6,054 bases of DNA, taken from positions 1 to 6,054 of the forward strand of contig DASSJI010000123.1 in NCBI GenBank assembly GCA_035691285.1, written 5' to 3'. Below, piece by piece: positions 1 through 5,411 of this stretch. Under the pieces are notes generated by a model. The model was not told where the DNA came from and made no database searches. It saw nothing but the letters and a program-made list of their open reading frames with translations. The translations under genes and the position numbers were made by a program. The DNA is from DATFEN01 sp035691285 (GTDB taxonomy: Bacteria; Acidobacteriota; Vicinamibacteria; Fen-336). The stretch's first letter is position 1, and the number at the start of each line of letters is the position of its first letter.

Positions 1-381
1 AGGGCCCGGGGCCCGCTCGTCGTCTACGGCACCCTGCCCGACGAGCGGCACGGCCTGGGGCTGGAGATGACCGCGCTCGTGCTCGCCGCGGCCGGCTGCC
101 GCACCCTCTACCTGGGCACCGACGTCCCGGTCAGGCAGCTCGCCCTGCTCGCGCGCGACCTCCAGGCGCGCGCGGTGGCGATCAGCGTCTCGCGCGCCTC
201 CCGCGGGCGACTCTCGGCCAGTCCGCTCCGCCGCCTTCGCGACAGCCTGCCGCGCCGTGTGCGGCTGGTCGTCGGCGGGGAGGGGGCACCCGCACCCCGG
301 GACGGCATCGAAGTCGTGACGAGCCTGCGTGCGCTCGACATATGGGGCCGGCGGCTCGCCCTCGCTCTGACCTCCGAGTAA
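1..381 (+). CDS. CarH/LitR-like MerR-family regulator, C-terminal B12-binding domain (5' truncated)
   Basis: The reading frame is open from the first base and ends at TAA 379-381, giving 126 visible residues. It matches the C-terminal half of a cobalamin-binding domain as found in CarH/LitR MerR-type photoreceptor repressors. An N-terminal stretch GPLVVYGTLP leads into DERHGLGLEM, which contains the ExHxxG signature whose His is the lower axial cobalt ligand in Thermus CarH. It is followed by LAAAGCRTLYLGTDVPVRQL, the typical YLGxDxP turn, and later by LVVGGEGAP, the glycine-rich segment near the nucleotide tail. The MerR DNA-binding domain and the four-helix bundle that senses light lie upstream of the window, so light sensing versus plain B12 sensing cannot be judged. 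Family knowledge: adenosylcobalamin makes CarH a tetrameric repressor in the dark, and light breaks it up. The inverted repeat about 50 bp downstream is a candidate target. A B12-binding fragment of another enzyme family is less likely because of the CarH-like spacing. Confidence 0.85.
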   Translation, partial: RARGPLVVYGTLPDERHGLGLEMTALVLAAAGCRTLYLGTDVPVRQLALLARDLQARAVAISVSRASRGRLSASPLRRLRDSLPRRVRLVVGGEGAPAPRDGIEVVTSLRALDIWGRRLALALTSE

Positions 382-431
382 GCCTCGCCTCCGTTCCGCC
401 GCTTCCTGCACCCACGCCGCCGCCCGCTCGC

Positions 432-469
432 TGATTGATTCATAATCTACTCAAAATATGAAACAATCA
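432..469. promoter_or_regulatory. Near-perfect 13-bp inverted repeat; candidate operator overlapping symmetric promoters
   Basis: TGATTGATTCATA (432-444) and TATGAAACAATCA (457-469) are inverted repeats matching at 12 of 13 positions, with a 12-base spacer. The same bases form TTGATT (435-440), 16 bp, TATGAA (457-462) on the + strand. On the - strand they form the mirror image TTGTTT (466-461), 16 bp, TATGAA (444-439). Both resemble sigma-70 -35/-10 pairs. A dimeric or tetrameric regulator bound here would block both hexamers. The site lies between a CarH-like gene and the outer-membrane gene, so one of these is the likely controller and the other a target; this is inference. The usual TGTACA-like CarH motif is not seen. 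Confidence 0.6.
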
Positions 470-540
470 TTAGACCCGTCTCGTAGCAAGCACCAGGTGG
501 CGGGGCCCGGCGCTGGCGCCGAAGCAGCCCCCCGGAAAGG

Positions 541-547
541 AAGGAGG
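541..547 (+). promoter_or_regulatory. Strong Shine-Dalgarno for the outer-membrane gene
   Basis: AAGGAGG lies seven bases before ATG 555. It is a near-perfect match to the 16S anti-SD and fixes the start of the gene. Confidence 0.85.
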
Positions 548-554
548 CATTTCC

Positions 555-1289
555 ATGAAGAAGGCGCTTCGCGCAGTGGCGGCCCTCGCGGTGGCCGGGT
601 TCTCTCCCGTCTTCGCGGGTGCGGAGGGCCTGGAGGGCAGCTGGTCGGTGGCCTTCCAGGGCGGGACCGATCTGGAACTCAGCGGAAGCGTTCACGAAGG
701 GGGCACGGGAACGGTCCTGGCGCTCCCGACGAACGTCGAGGCACGATCGTTCGGGGACGTCTACAAGGAGGGATTCCGCGGCCAGCTCGAGGTGGGGTAC
801 GGCGTCTCGCGCGCCGGGGAAGTGTTCCTGCGCGGGTCCTACTACAAGATGAAGTCGGAGACGCTCCAGGTGGGGACGGTGGCCGGCCTCGTGCTGAACG
901 CTGACTTTGCCGAATACAAGGAGTGGGGCGGGGAGCTGGGCTATCGCCACTACTTCCGGGTCGACAAGCCGTTCAAGCTCTACGTGGGCGCCCTCGCGGG
1001 GCTTCGCTACGTGGGCGAGCTGCCCTCGACCTTCAGCGTCCCCGCGGCCGGGGTGGTGCTCTCCGACGTGCCCTTCTACGATTCTTCGACGGTGGGAGTC
1101 TTCGGAGCGGACCTTGGCTTCAGCTACGACCTCAGCCAGAGGGTGGCGCTCGGCCTCGAGACCGGCCCGCGCTATCAGACCGGCCTTTCCGACCTCGAGG
1201 GCCTCGCCGACACCGGCCTCGAACGCATCAACGACACCGGCTCGCGCTGGTCGATGCCGATCCTGGCGACGCTCCGCGTTCGTTTCTGA
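555..1289 (+). CDS. Outer-membrane beta-barrel protein with signal peptide
   Basis: The product is 244 aa. Its start is set by the strong Shine-Dalgarno at 541-547. The N terminus MKKALRAVAALAVAGFSPVFAGAEG is a Sec signal peptide: two lysines, a hydrophobic core, and a likely cleavage near residue 21-23. The mature part shows alternating polar and non-polar strands, such as GQLEVGYGVSRAGEVFLRGSYY, WGGELGYRHYFR, FKLYVGALAGLRYVG, TVGVFGADLGFSYDL and VALGLETGPRYQTG. It ends in ATLRVRF with a terminal Phe, the signal read by the BAM machinery. The size fits a small barrel of about 8-10 strands, like OmpW/OmpA-type porin-like proteins, but no specific family signature is recognised and no ligand can be named. 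It is followed by a strong terminator, so it is probably transcribed alone, likely under control of the 432-469 element. It could instead be a generic barrel of unknown function unrelated to the flanking lipid genes. Confidence 0.85.
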   Translation: MKKALRAVAALAVAGFSPVFAGAEGLEGSWSVAFQGGTDLELSGSVHEGGTGTVLALPTNVEARSFGDVYKEGFRGQLEVGYGVSRAGEVFLRGSYYKMKSETLQVGTVAGLVLNADFAEYKEWGGELGYRHYFRVDKPFKLYVGALAGLRYVGELPSTFSVPAAGVVLSDVPFYDSSTVGVFGADLGFSYDLSQRVALGLETGPRYQTGLSDLEGLADTGLERINDTGSRWSMPILATLRVRF

Positions 1290-1323
1290 GCGATCGCAGA
1301 AGCGATATCGTGCGTCACGTCCT

Positions 1324-1353
1324 CCCGGGGCCGCAGGGCGGCCCCGGGTCTTT
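1324..1353 (+). terminator. Intrinsic terminator after the outer-membrane gene
   Basis: An 11-bp perfect GC stem (1324-1334 with 1338-1348) with a 3-base loop is followed by TCTTT. It starts 35 bp after the stop codon. The T-tract is short, but the stem is very stable. Confidence 0.8.
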
Positions 1354-1401
1354 GTCCGTGTTGCGATGCGTGGCGTCGAGAAGCGTCCGCGGTCAGTGAA
1401 T

Positions 1402-1425
1402 AGAGCTTCTTCGCCGGGAAGCTCT
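1402..1425 (+). other. Hairpin in the leader of the epimerase-like operon
   Basis: AGAGCTTC (1402-1409) and GAAGCTCT (1418-1425) form a perfect 8-bp stem with an 8-base loop. It lies about 57 bp before ATG 1483 and past the preceding terminator. No T-tract follows, so it is more likely a leader structure or protein-binding site than a terminator. No clear -35/-10 pair was found for this operon in 1349-1482. Confidence 0.45.
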
Positions 1426-1482
1426 GCGGCTCGCGCCAGCTGCGGGCCGCATTCCTCGCCGCGGCGCGGAAGGGAGCCCCGG

Positions 1483-2979
1483 ATGTCACCAGAGTCGCGT
1501 CCGCTTTCCGGGCGAATGACGCCGCGCGGCGAGGTCTTGGTGGCAGGGGCGACCGGCTACGTGGGCGGGCGGCTCGTCGCCTGCCTCGAGCGGGAGAGGG
1601 TCCTGTTGCGCTGCCTCGCCCGGCGACCGGAAGCCCTGGCTGGGCGTGTGGCCGGCTCGACCGAGGTCGTCCAGGGAGACTGCCTCGAGCCCGAGACCCT
1701 GGCCCCGGCGCTCCGCGGCGTGGACACGGCCTACTACCTCGTGCATTCCATGGGCTCCGGCCGCCGCTTCGCGACGCTCGACGAGACGGCGGCCCGCCAC
1801 TTCGGCCAGGCCGCCCGCACGGCCGGGGTGCGCCGGATCGTCTACCTCGGTGGCTTGGGGGCGGAGGGTGAGGCCGAGCTGTCGGAGCACCTCCGCAGCC
1901 GGCAGCAGACGGGCGAGGTGCTGCGCGCGAGCGGGGTCCCGGTGGTGGAGCTGCGGGCCTCGATCATCGTCGGGTCCGGCAGCCTCTCGTACGAAATGGT
2001 GCGCGCGCTCGTGGAGCGGCTGCCGGTGATGGTGTGCCCGCGCTGGGTCCGGGTCCGGACGCAGCCGATCGCCATCGACGACGTCGTCGCCTATCTGCTC
2101 GCCGCCCGCGACCTGCCCGAGGGAGCGGACGGGGTCTACGAGATCGGCGGCCCCGACGTCGTCTCCTACCGCGAGATCATGCTCGAGTACGCCCGGCAGC
2201 GGGGGCTGCGGCGATGGCTCGTCCCGGTCCCCCTTCTCACCCCGCGCCTGTCGAGCCTCTGGCTGGGCCTGGTCACGCCTCTCTATGCCCGTGTGGGACG
2301 CAAGCTGATCGAGAGCCTGCGCAACCCCACCGTGGTGACGTCGGACCGGGCCCTGGCCGCTTTTGCGGTCCGGCCGCGCCCTCTTCGCGAGGCGATCGCG
2401 CGGGCGCTTTCGCAGGAGGACGCCGAGCTCTCGGCGACCCGCTGGTCCGACGCCTTCTCCTCGGCCGCCCTACCCTCGCCCTGGGGAGGCGCCCGCTTCG
2501 GGACGCGGCTCGTGGACAGCCGGGCGCGCGTGGTTGCGGTTCCTCCGTCGCGCGCGTTCGCGCCCGTGCGGCGGCTCGGCGGGTCCACGGGCTGGTACTG
2601 CGGCAACGCGCTCTGGAGGCTGCGCGGAGCGCTGGACCTGGCCCTGGGCGGCGTCGGCCTGCGCCGCGGCCGCCGGGATCCCGAGCGGCTGCGCGTGGGC
2701 GAGCCGGTCGATTTCTGGCGCGTGGAGGCCTACGAGGAGGATCGCCTCCTGCGCCTGGCCGCCGAGATGCGCCTCCCCGGCCGGGCCTGGCTGCAGTTCG
2801 ACGTCAAGCCCCTCGGCGCGTCGCGCTCCGAGATCCGCCAGACCGCGATCTTCGATCCGGCGGGTCTCGCCGGCCTGCTCTACTGGTACGCGCTGTATCC
2901 GATCCACTCGCTGATCTTCGGCGGTATGCTCCGCGGGATCGCGGCTCGGGCGCAGGCGGAGATCGTCGGGGAGGGGTAA
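1483..2979 (+). CDS. NAD(P)-binding epimerase-like (atypical SDR) protein with DUF2867 domain
   Basis: The product is 498 aa, starting at ATG 1483, which is preceded by a purine-rich GGAAGGGAG. A second ATG at 1516 is possible. Residues 17-29 hold the dinucleotide-binding GATGYVGG loop of an extended/atypical Rossmann fold. These are followed by VQGDCLEPETLAPALRGVD and AYYLVHSMG, as in the NmrA/SDR_a5 group. RELATED motifs further on include RIVYLGGLG and the PIAIDDVV segment. From about residue 350 to 495 is a second domain with STGWYCGNALWRLRGALD, DFWRVEAYEEDRLLRLAAEMRLPGR and a hydrophobic LLYWYALYPIHSLIF end, typical of DUF2867 (E. coli YbjT has this combination). The catalysed reaction is unknown; an oxidoreductase or a sugar/lipid-modifying role is possible. 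Its stop overlaps the next start by one base (TAATG), so it is translationally coupled to the lipocalin. Confidence 0.85.
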   Translation: MSPESRPLSGRMTPRGEVLVAGATGYVGGRLVACLERERVLLRCLARRPEALAGRVAGSTEVVQGDCLEPETLAPALRGVDTAYYLVHSMGSGRRFATLDETAARHFGQAARTAGVRRIVYLGGLGAEGEAELSEHLRSRQQTGEVLRASGVPVVELRASIIVGSGSLSYEMVRALVERLPVMVCPRWVRVRTQPIAIDDVVAYLLAARDLPEGADGVYEIGGPDVVSYREIMLEYARQRGLRRWLVPVPLLTPRLSSLWLGLVTPLYARVGRKLIESLRNPTVVTSDRALAAFAVRPRPLREAIARALSQEDAELSATRWSDAFSSAALPSPWGGARFGTRLVDSRARVVAVPPSRAFAPVRRLGGSTGWYCGNALWRLRGALDLALGGVGLRRGRRDPERLRVGEPVDFWRVEAYEEDRLLRLAAEMRLPGRAWLQFDVKPLGASRSEIRQTAIFDPAGLAGLLYWYALYPIHSLIFGGMLRGIAARAQAEIVGEG

Positions 2980-3533
2980 TGCTGGGAGGTGCTCTCATGA
3001 TGATCGCAGTCGCCGCTGCCCCGCTGCCGACGCAGGACTGGGTCGACCTCGGGCGCTACGTCGGACGCTGGTACGAGATCGCCCGCCTCCCCAATCGGTT
3101 TCAGGAGCAATGCGCTGGGGACGTGGCCGCCACCTACACGCTGCGGGAGGACGGGCGCGTCTCGGTCGTCAACGAGTGCCGCAGGAAGGACGGCCGGATC
3201 GCACGCGCCGAAGGCGTGGCGCGGACGGCCGACGAGAACGGCCCCGCCTCTCGGCTCAAGGTCCGCTTCGCGCCCGCCTGGCTTTCGTTCCTGGGGCTGG
3301 TCTGGGGCGACTACTGGATCGTCGAGCTCGACTCCGACTATCGCTACGCGGTGGTGGGTGACCCATCGCGCAAGTATCTCTGGATCCTGAGCCGCCGCCC
3401 GGAGCTGGATGCCGCCACCTACGACTCCCTGGTCGCCTCGGTGGCCCGTCTGGGCTTCGACGTCTCGCGCCTCAAGCGCACCGCGCAGTCCGCGGGAGAT
3501 GCCCCGGCGACGGACGCTCGCGGCCGAGACTGA
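2979..3533 (+). CDS. Blc-type lipocalin
   Basis: The product is 184 aa from ATG 2979, sharing one base with the upstream stop. ATG 2997, six residues in, is an alternative with a good GGGAGG at 2984-2989. The lipocalin core is clear: DLGRYVGRWYEIARLPNRFQ holds the GxW motif (residues 29-31) at the N-terminal strand. Cys45 and Cys67 (QEQC, NEC) could form the Blc disulfide. It is followed by YWIVELDSDYRYAVVG and KYLWILSRRP near residue 135. Blc-type lipocalins bind lysophospholipids or fatty acids at the cell envelope. The N terminus (MLGGALMMIAVAAAPLP) is hydrophobic but has no positive charge and no lipobox Cys, so it is a poor signal peptide; location is uncertain. Position between SDR and DUF1295 fits a lipid-handling role. 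Confidence 0.9.
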   Translation: MLGGALMMIAVAAAPLPTQDWVDLGRYVGRWYEIARLPNRFQEQCAGDVAATYTLREDGRVSVVNECRRKDGRIARAEGVARTADENGPASRLKVRFAPAWLSFLGLVWGDYWIVELDSDYRYAVVGDPSRKYLWILSRRPELDAATYDSLVASVARLGFDVSRLKRTAQSAGDAPATDARGRD

Positions 3534-3549
3534 TTCCACGGCGGTGGCG

Positions 3550-4347
3550 ATGCCGAGCGATTGGAGCGGCCTGGCGCTGTTCGCGCTGGCCCTGGGGCTG
3601 GTCGCGGCGCTCATGGCCGCCGCCTTCCTGCTCGCCCTCCGCATCCGGAACTTCTCCATCGTGGACATCGCCTGGTCGGCGGCGTTCACTCCCACGGTGC
3701 TGCTGTACGCGACGCTCGCGGGGGGATACGCACCGCGGCGAGCCCTGATCGCGGCGATGGTGACGGCGTGGAGCCTGCGCCTCGCCGGTCACCTCTACGC
3801 CCGGATCGCTGCGCTCCACCCCGAGGAGGAAGGGCGCTACGTCGAGCTCCGCCGCCAGTGGGCGACGCGCCTCCGCGGCCGCTTCTTCGTCTTCTTCCAG
3901 GCCCAGGGTGCCCTCGCCGTGCTGCTCTCCCTCCCCCTCCTCCTCGCCTGTCTCGACCGACGCCCGGCCCTCGGCGGCCTCGAAGCCGTCGCAACCGCAC
4001 TGTTCGTGGTCGCCATCGCCGGAGAGGCGCTTGCCGATCGCCAACTCAGCGCCTTCAAGGCGGATCCGGGCAGCCGCGGCCGCACGTGCCGCGGCGGGCT
4101 CTGGCGCTACTCCCGGCATCCCAACTACTTCTTCGAGTGGCTGGTCTGGGTTGCCTTCGCCGCCTTCGCGCTCCCGTCGCCCTGGGGATGGACGTCCTTC
4201 TACGCTCCGCTTCTCATGCTGTTCTTCCTGTTCCGGGTCACCGGCATCCCAATGGCCGAGGAGCAGGCGCTGCGTTCGCGCGGCGACGACTACCGCGAGT
4301 ACCAGCGCACCACGAGCCCGTTCTTGCCCTGGTTTCCCAAGGCATGA
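3550..4347 (+). CDS. DUF1295 membrane protein (steroid 5-alpha-reductase-like)
   Basis: The product is 265 aa. ATG 3550 is chosen from homology; it begins 16 bp after the lipocalin stop, with only a weak purine-rich GGCGGTGG upstream. GTG 3544 or ATG 3499 are alternatives. The protein is a multi-pass membrane protein with hydrophobic segments at about residues 8-30, 37-57, 62-80, 115-137, 143-160 and 197-230. Near the N terminus is RNFSIVDIAWSAAF (Asp39, Trp42), and near the C terminus is GLWRYSRHPNYFFEW (residues 184-197), the hallmark of DUF1295 and related isoprenylcysteine-methyltransferase/steroid-5-alpha-reductase folds. Members of this superfamily use NADPH or SAM on lipid-like substrates, but the reaction of this protein is not known. 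It is the last gene of the operon; a tRNA-like remnant begins 25 bp after its stop, and any further cluster genes (such as cyclopropane-fatty-acid synthase) are absent here. Confidence 0.88.
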   Translation: MPSDWSGLALFALALGLVAALMAAAFLLALRIRNFSIVDIAWSAAFTPTVLLYATLAGGYAPRRALIAAMVTAWSLRLAGHLYARIAALHPEEEGRYVELRRQWATRLRGRFFVFFQAQGALAVLLSLPLLLACLDRRPALGGLEAVATALFVVAIAGEALADRQLSAFKADPGSRGRTCRGGLWRYSRHPNYFFEWLVWVAFAAFALPSPWGWTSFYAPLLMLFFLFRVTGIPMAEEQALRSRGDDYREYQRTTSPFLPWFPKA

Positions 4348-4371
4348 GGCTCGGTGCGACCAGTGCCATGA

Positions 4372-4420
4372 CTCCGGAGCCGAAGGGGTTGTAGGTTCGA
4401 GCCCCACCGGGCGTACCAAG
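4372..4420 (+). repeat. tRNA 3'-end-like remnant, copy A (direct repeat, att-like)
   Basis: The bases from CTCCGGA (4372-4378, like a tRNA-Arg(CCG) anticodon loop) through GTAGG-TTCGAGC-CCCAC (a T-arm with one mismatched pair) to CGGGCGTA-CCA (acceptor strand plus CCA, ending 4418) read like the 3' half of a tRNA. The acceptor strand recalls the CGGGCG of tRNA-Arg(CCG). The variable region is two bases too long, and the anticodon stem partner (4367-4371) does not pair. No 5' acceptor is found upstream, so this is a remnant, not a functional tRNA. Its last 24 bases (4397-4420) match copy B at 5178-5201 in 23 of 24 positions. Confidence 0.6.
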
Positions 4421-4475
4421 CCGAACAACAAGCTACAGATCAGCCGAGAGGTGCGTGCCGAGTCGGGTGGGCGCG

Positions 4476-4754
4476 CTACAGTTCTCGGAGGTAGCGACGC
4501 ACGTCGTCGTGGTCACCGACGCGGACGAGCGCCAGCAAGTCCGGCTCGAGGCCGAATACCATCCGCAGCCCCAGGCCGACTCTCGCCTCCCAGATTCCCG
4601 ACCGGTGGAGCTTCCGAATGCCCAGGGCCGCATGGGTGTGCGGATCTCCCATCGCTCGCGGCAGGCCGAGGATCGTGTCGAACCCGGCGCGTCTCTGCTC
4701 ATCGTCGAGCTTTCGGACGTCGCGCTGGAATCCTCCGGTGAGGAGAACCCTCAT
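4476..4754 (-). CDS. RelE/ParE-superfamily toxin
   Basis: The product is 92 aa, starting at ATG 4754. Its ATG overlaps the TGA of the Phd-type antitoxin (ATGA), the usual antitoxin-then-toxin order. Sequence features fit the RelE/YafQ/ParE fold: an N-terminal strand and helix (MRVLLTGGFQRDVRKLDDEQR), then LPRAMGDPHTHAALGIRKL, then WEARVGLGLRMVFGLE and the final strand LLALVRVGDHDDVRRYL. The pattern of basic and His residues (HTH around residue 39-41, GDHDD near 81) resembles ribosome-dependent RelE-type mRNA interferases, but catalytic residues vary in this family, so mRNA cleavage is not proven; a ParE-like gyrase target is less likely. No intrinsic terminator is obvious after its stop, and the copy A remnant lies about 55 bp downstream. 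Confidence 0.82.
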   Translation of the reverse strand: MRVLLTGGFQRDVRKLDDEQRRAGFDTILGLPRAMGDPHTHAALGIRKLHRSGIWEARVGLGLRMVFGLEPDLLALVRVGDHDDVRRYLREL

Positions 4755-5077
4755 CGCGGACGTCGCGGTCGTGACTTCCGAGGGCGCTTGCGCCCCGGCG
4801 GCTCCGATGCCTTGCCGTAGAGAAACGCCACAGCCGCTTCGGCACTCTCGTTCACAACGCCGGCGCCCAGCCGGGCCTGCGCGGCGATTTCGCGCCACAG
4901 CCGCTCCGCCTGGCCGTCGCTCAGTCGGGGCGCCACCTCGAGGTCCTCCGCGGCGAGAGGCACGATCTGGGCGACATGGCGTGAGCCGCGCATGAGCACC
5001 ACCTGCTCGCCGCGCTCCGCGGCGTCGACGAGAGCATTGAGTCGGGCCTTCGCTTCGCGGATCGTGACCGAGTGCAT
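4751..5077 (-). CDS. Phd/YefM-family antitoxin with basic C-terminal tail
   Basis: The product is 108 aa from ATG 5077. The N terminus MHSVTIREAKARLNALVDAAERGEQVVLMRGSRHVAQIVPL is the Phd/YefM DNA-binding fold: beta-strand, helix, then the LMRGSRHVAQIVP strand pair. The middle (DLEVAPRLSDGQAERLWREIAAQARLG) would be the helix that wraps the toxin. It ends in a strikingly basic tail (GRKRPRKSRPRRPR, residues 95-108, nine Arg/Lys in 14) not typical of Phd proteins of about 80-90 aa. Its stop overlaps the toxin start by 4 bp. A promoter with no room for a leader lies immediately upstream, and an inverted repeat there is the likely operator. Type II function: it binds and neutralises the toxin and represses the operon. 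Confidence 0.85.
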   Translation of the reverse strand: MHSVTIREAKARLNALVDAAERGEQVVLMRGSRHVAQIVPLAAEDLEVAPRLSDGQAERLWREIAAQARLGAGVVNESAEAAVAFLYGKASEPPGRKRPRKSRPRRPR

Positions 5078-5083
5078 GGCCCG

Positions 5084-5112
5084 AGTCTAGTTCACTAGTG
5101 GATCCCTAACAA
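5084..5112 (-). promoter_or_regulatory. Promoter of the Phd/RelE module, likely leaderless
   Basis: On the - strand, TTGTTA (5112-5107) is a 4/6 match to the -35 box, followed by a 17-bp spacer and TAGACT (5089-5084), a 4/6 match to the -10 box. The -10 ends only six bases before ATG 5077, so transcription would begin at or next to the ATG. There is no good Shine-Dalgarno (only CGGGCC), in keeping with a leaderless mRNA. Confidence 0.55.
5087..5098. promoter_or_regulatory. Inverted repeat, candidate antitoxin operator
   Basis: CTAGT (5087-5091) and ACTAG (5094-5098) form an inverted repeat with a 2-base centre. The overlapping 8-bp palindrome CACTAGTG (5093-5100) follows. They lie across the -10 and spacer of the Phd promoter. 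Phd-type antitoxins autoregulate by binding short palindromes at this place, so this is the likely operator. Confidence 0.5.
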
Positions 5113-5155
5113 GAGACTCTACTCCGAGTCGGTGGCGTGCCGCCGGAGCGAATAC

Positions 5156-5201
5156 CCCTGGAGCCGGAGGTTAGACGTCGAGCCCCATCGGGCGTACCAA
5201 G
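5156..5201 (+). repeat. tRNA 3'-end-like remnant, copy B (direct repeat, att-like)
   Basis: This is a degenerate second copy of the sequence at 4372-4420, in the same orientation. It shares GGAGCCG (5160-5166) and the 24-base end block TCGAGCCCCA..CCAAG (5178-5201; 23 of 24 bases), which includes the acceptor-like CGGGCGTA-CCA. The T-arm is damaged (GACG in place of AGGT), so it is more decayed than copy A. The two end blocks are 781 bp apart and enclose exactly the Phd/RelE module, as direct repeats at the ends of an inserted segment would. Confidence 0.55.
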
Positions 5202-5333
5202 AACTCAACACCTTGGGCGGGACGGCCTTCCTGAGCTGTCCGTCCGGGACAAGCCGAGACAAGGTCTTGGCAGGTCTACGGCCACGGCGCTCGGAACGTC
5301 CTCGGATACTCCCCATCGCCGCACATCTTGAAT

Positions 5334-5378
5334 GAGCCGGAGTCTTTGTACCACGCTGCCTTCTGGCGCCTCCGGCTC
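5334..5378. repeat. Perfect 9-bp inverted repeat
   Basis: GAGCCGGAG (5334-5342) and CTCCGGCTC (5370-5378) are perfect reverse complements separated by 27 bases. It lies downstream of the PIN toxin gene, next to a smaller hairpin, and may be a second transcription-stop structure or a remnant of a repeat. Confidence 0.45.
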
Positions 5379-5400
5379 GAAACTCGCGGCCAGGCGCGAG
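5379..5400 (-). terminator. Weak hairpin terminator after the PIN toxin
   Basis: On the - strand CTCGCG and CGCGAG (5400-5395 and 5388-5383) form a 6-bp stem with a 6-base loop, followed by TTT. It begins 11 bp after the TAG stop at 5412. The T-run is short, so it is a weak candidate. Confidence 0.4.
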
Positions 5401-5411
5401 ATACCTCGGGG

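Larger units (their letters stand above)
382..554. other. Intergenic region between the B12 regulator and the outer-membrane gene
   Basis: This 173-bp gap has no credible gene. It holds an AT-rich palindromic island (432-469), then a GC-rich stretch with a small hairpin (CGGCGC 508-513 against GCGCCG 516-521), and finally the ribosome-binding site of the outer-membrane gene. The contrast between the AT-rich block and its GC-rich surroundings marks it as a control region. Confidence 0.6.
5078..5411. other. Gap between the two toxin-antitoxin modules
   Basis: This 334-bp stretch has no convincing gene. It holds the Phd-module promoter/operator (5084-5112), the tRNA-like copy B (5156-5201), a small stem GGACGG/CCGTCC (5220-5225 with 5240-5245), a 9-bp inverted repeat (5334-5378), and a hairpin after the PIN toxin gene (5383-5400). 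The rest (about 5246-5333) shows nothing recognisable. Confidence 0.5.

Noticed and set aside
907..1482. Upstream extension of the epimerase-like reading frame
   Set aside because: It overlaps the outer-membrane gene and a strong terminator, and reads as Arg/Ser-rich noise; homology begins just after ATG 1483.
2880..3695. 271-codon - strand frame
   Set aside because: It is antisense to the lipocalin and DUF1295 genes, with no recognisable domain.
4313..4418. A complete functional tRNA ending at copy A
   Set aside because: No 5' acceptor strand pairing with CGGGCGT at the right distance, and the anticodon stem does not pair.
3472..4431. Long - strand open frame of 319 codons with an N terminus reading VRPVGLEPTT
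   Set aside because: It runs antisense to the well-supported DUF1295 gene. The VGLEPTT start is the reverse-complement reading of the tRNA T-arm and acceptor region of copy A, a known type of spurious peptide.
5085..5106. Possible cloning-vector polylinker (adjacent SpeI and BamHI-type sites)
   Set aside because: The match stops after ACTAGTGGATCCC and neither flank continues as vector; the bases are better explained as the Phd promoter and operator.
5104..5176. Integron attC-like site (CCCTAAC and GTTAGAC about 60 bp apart)
   Set aside because: The outer bases pair over only five positions, the inner arms do not fold symmetrically, copy A lacks a GTTRRRY core, and no integrase is present. 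The tRNA-remnant reading explains both copies better.
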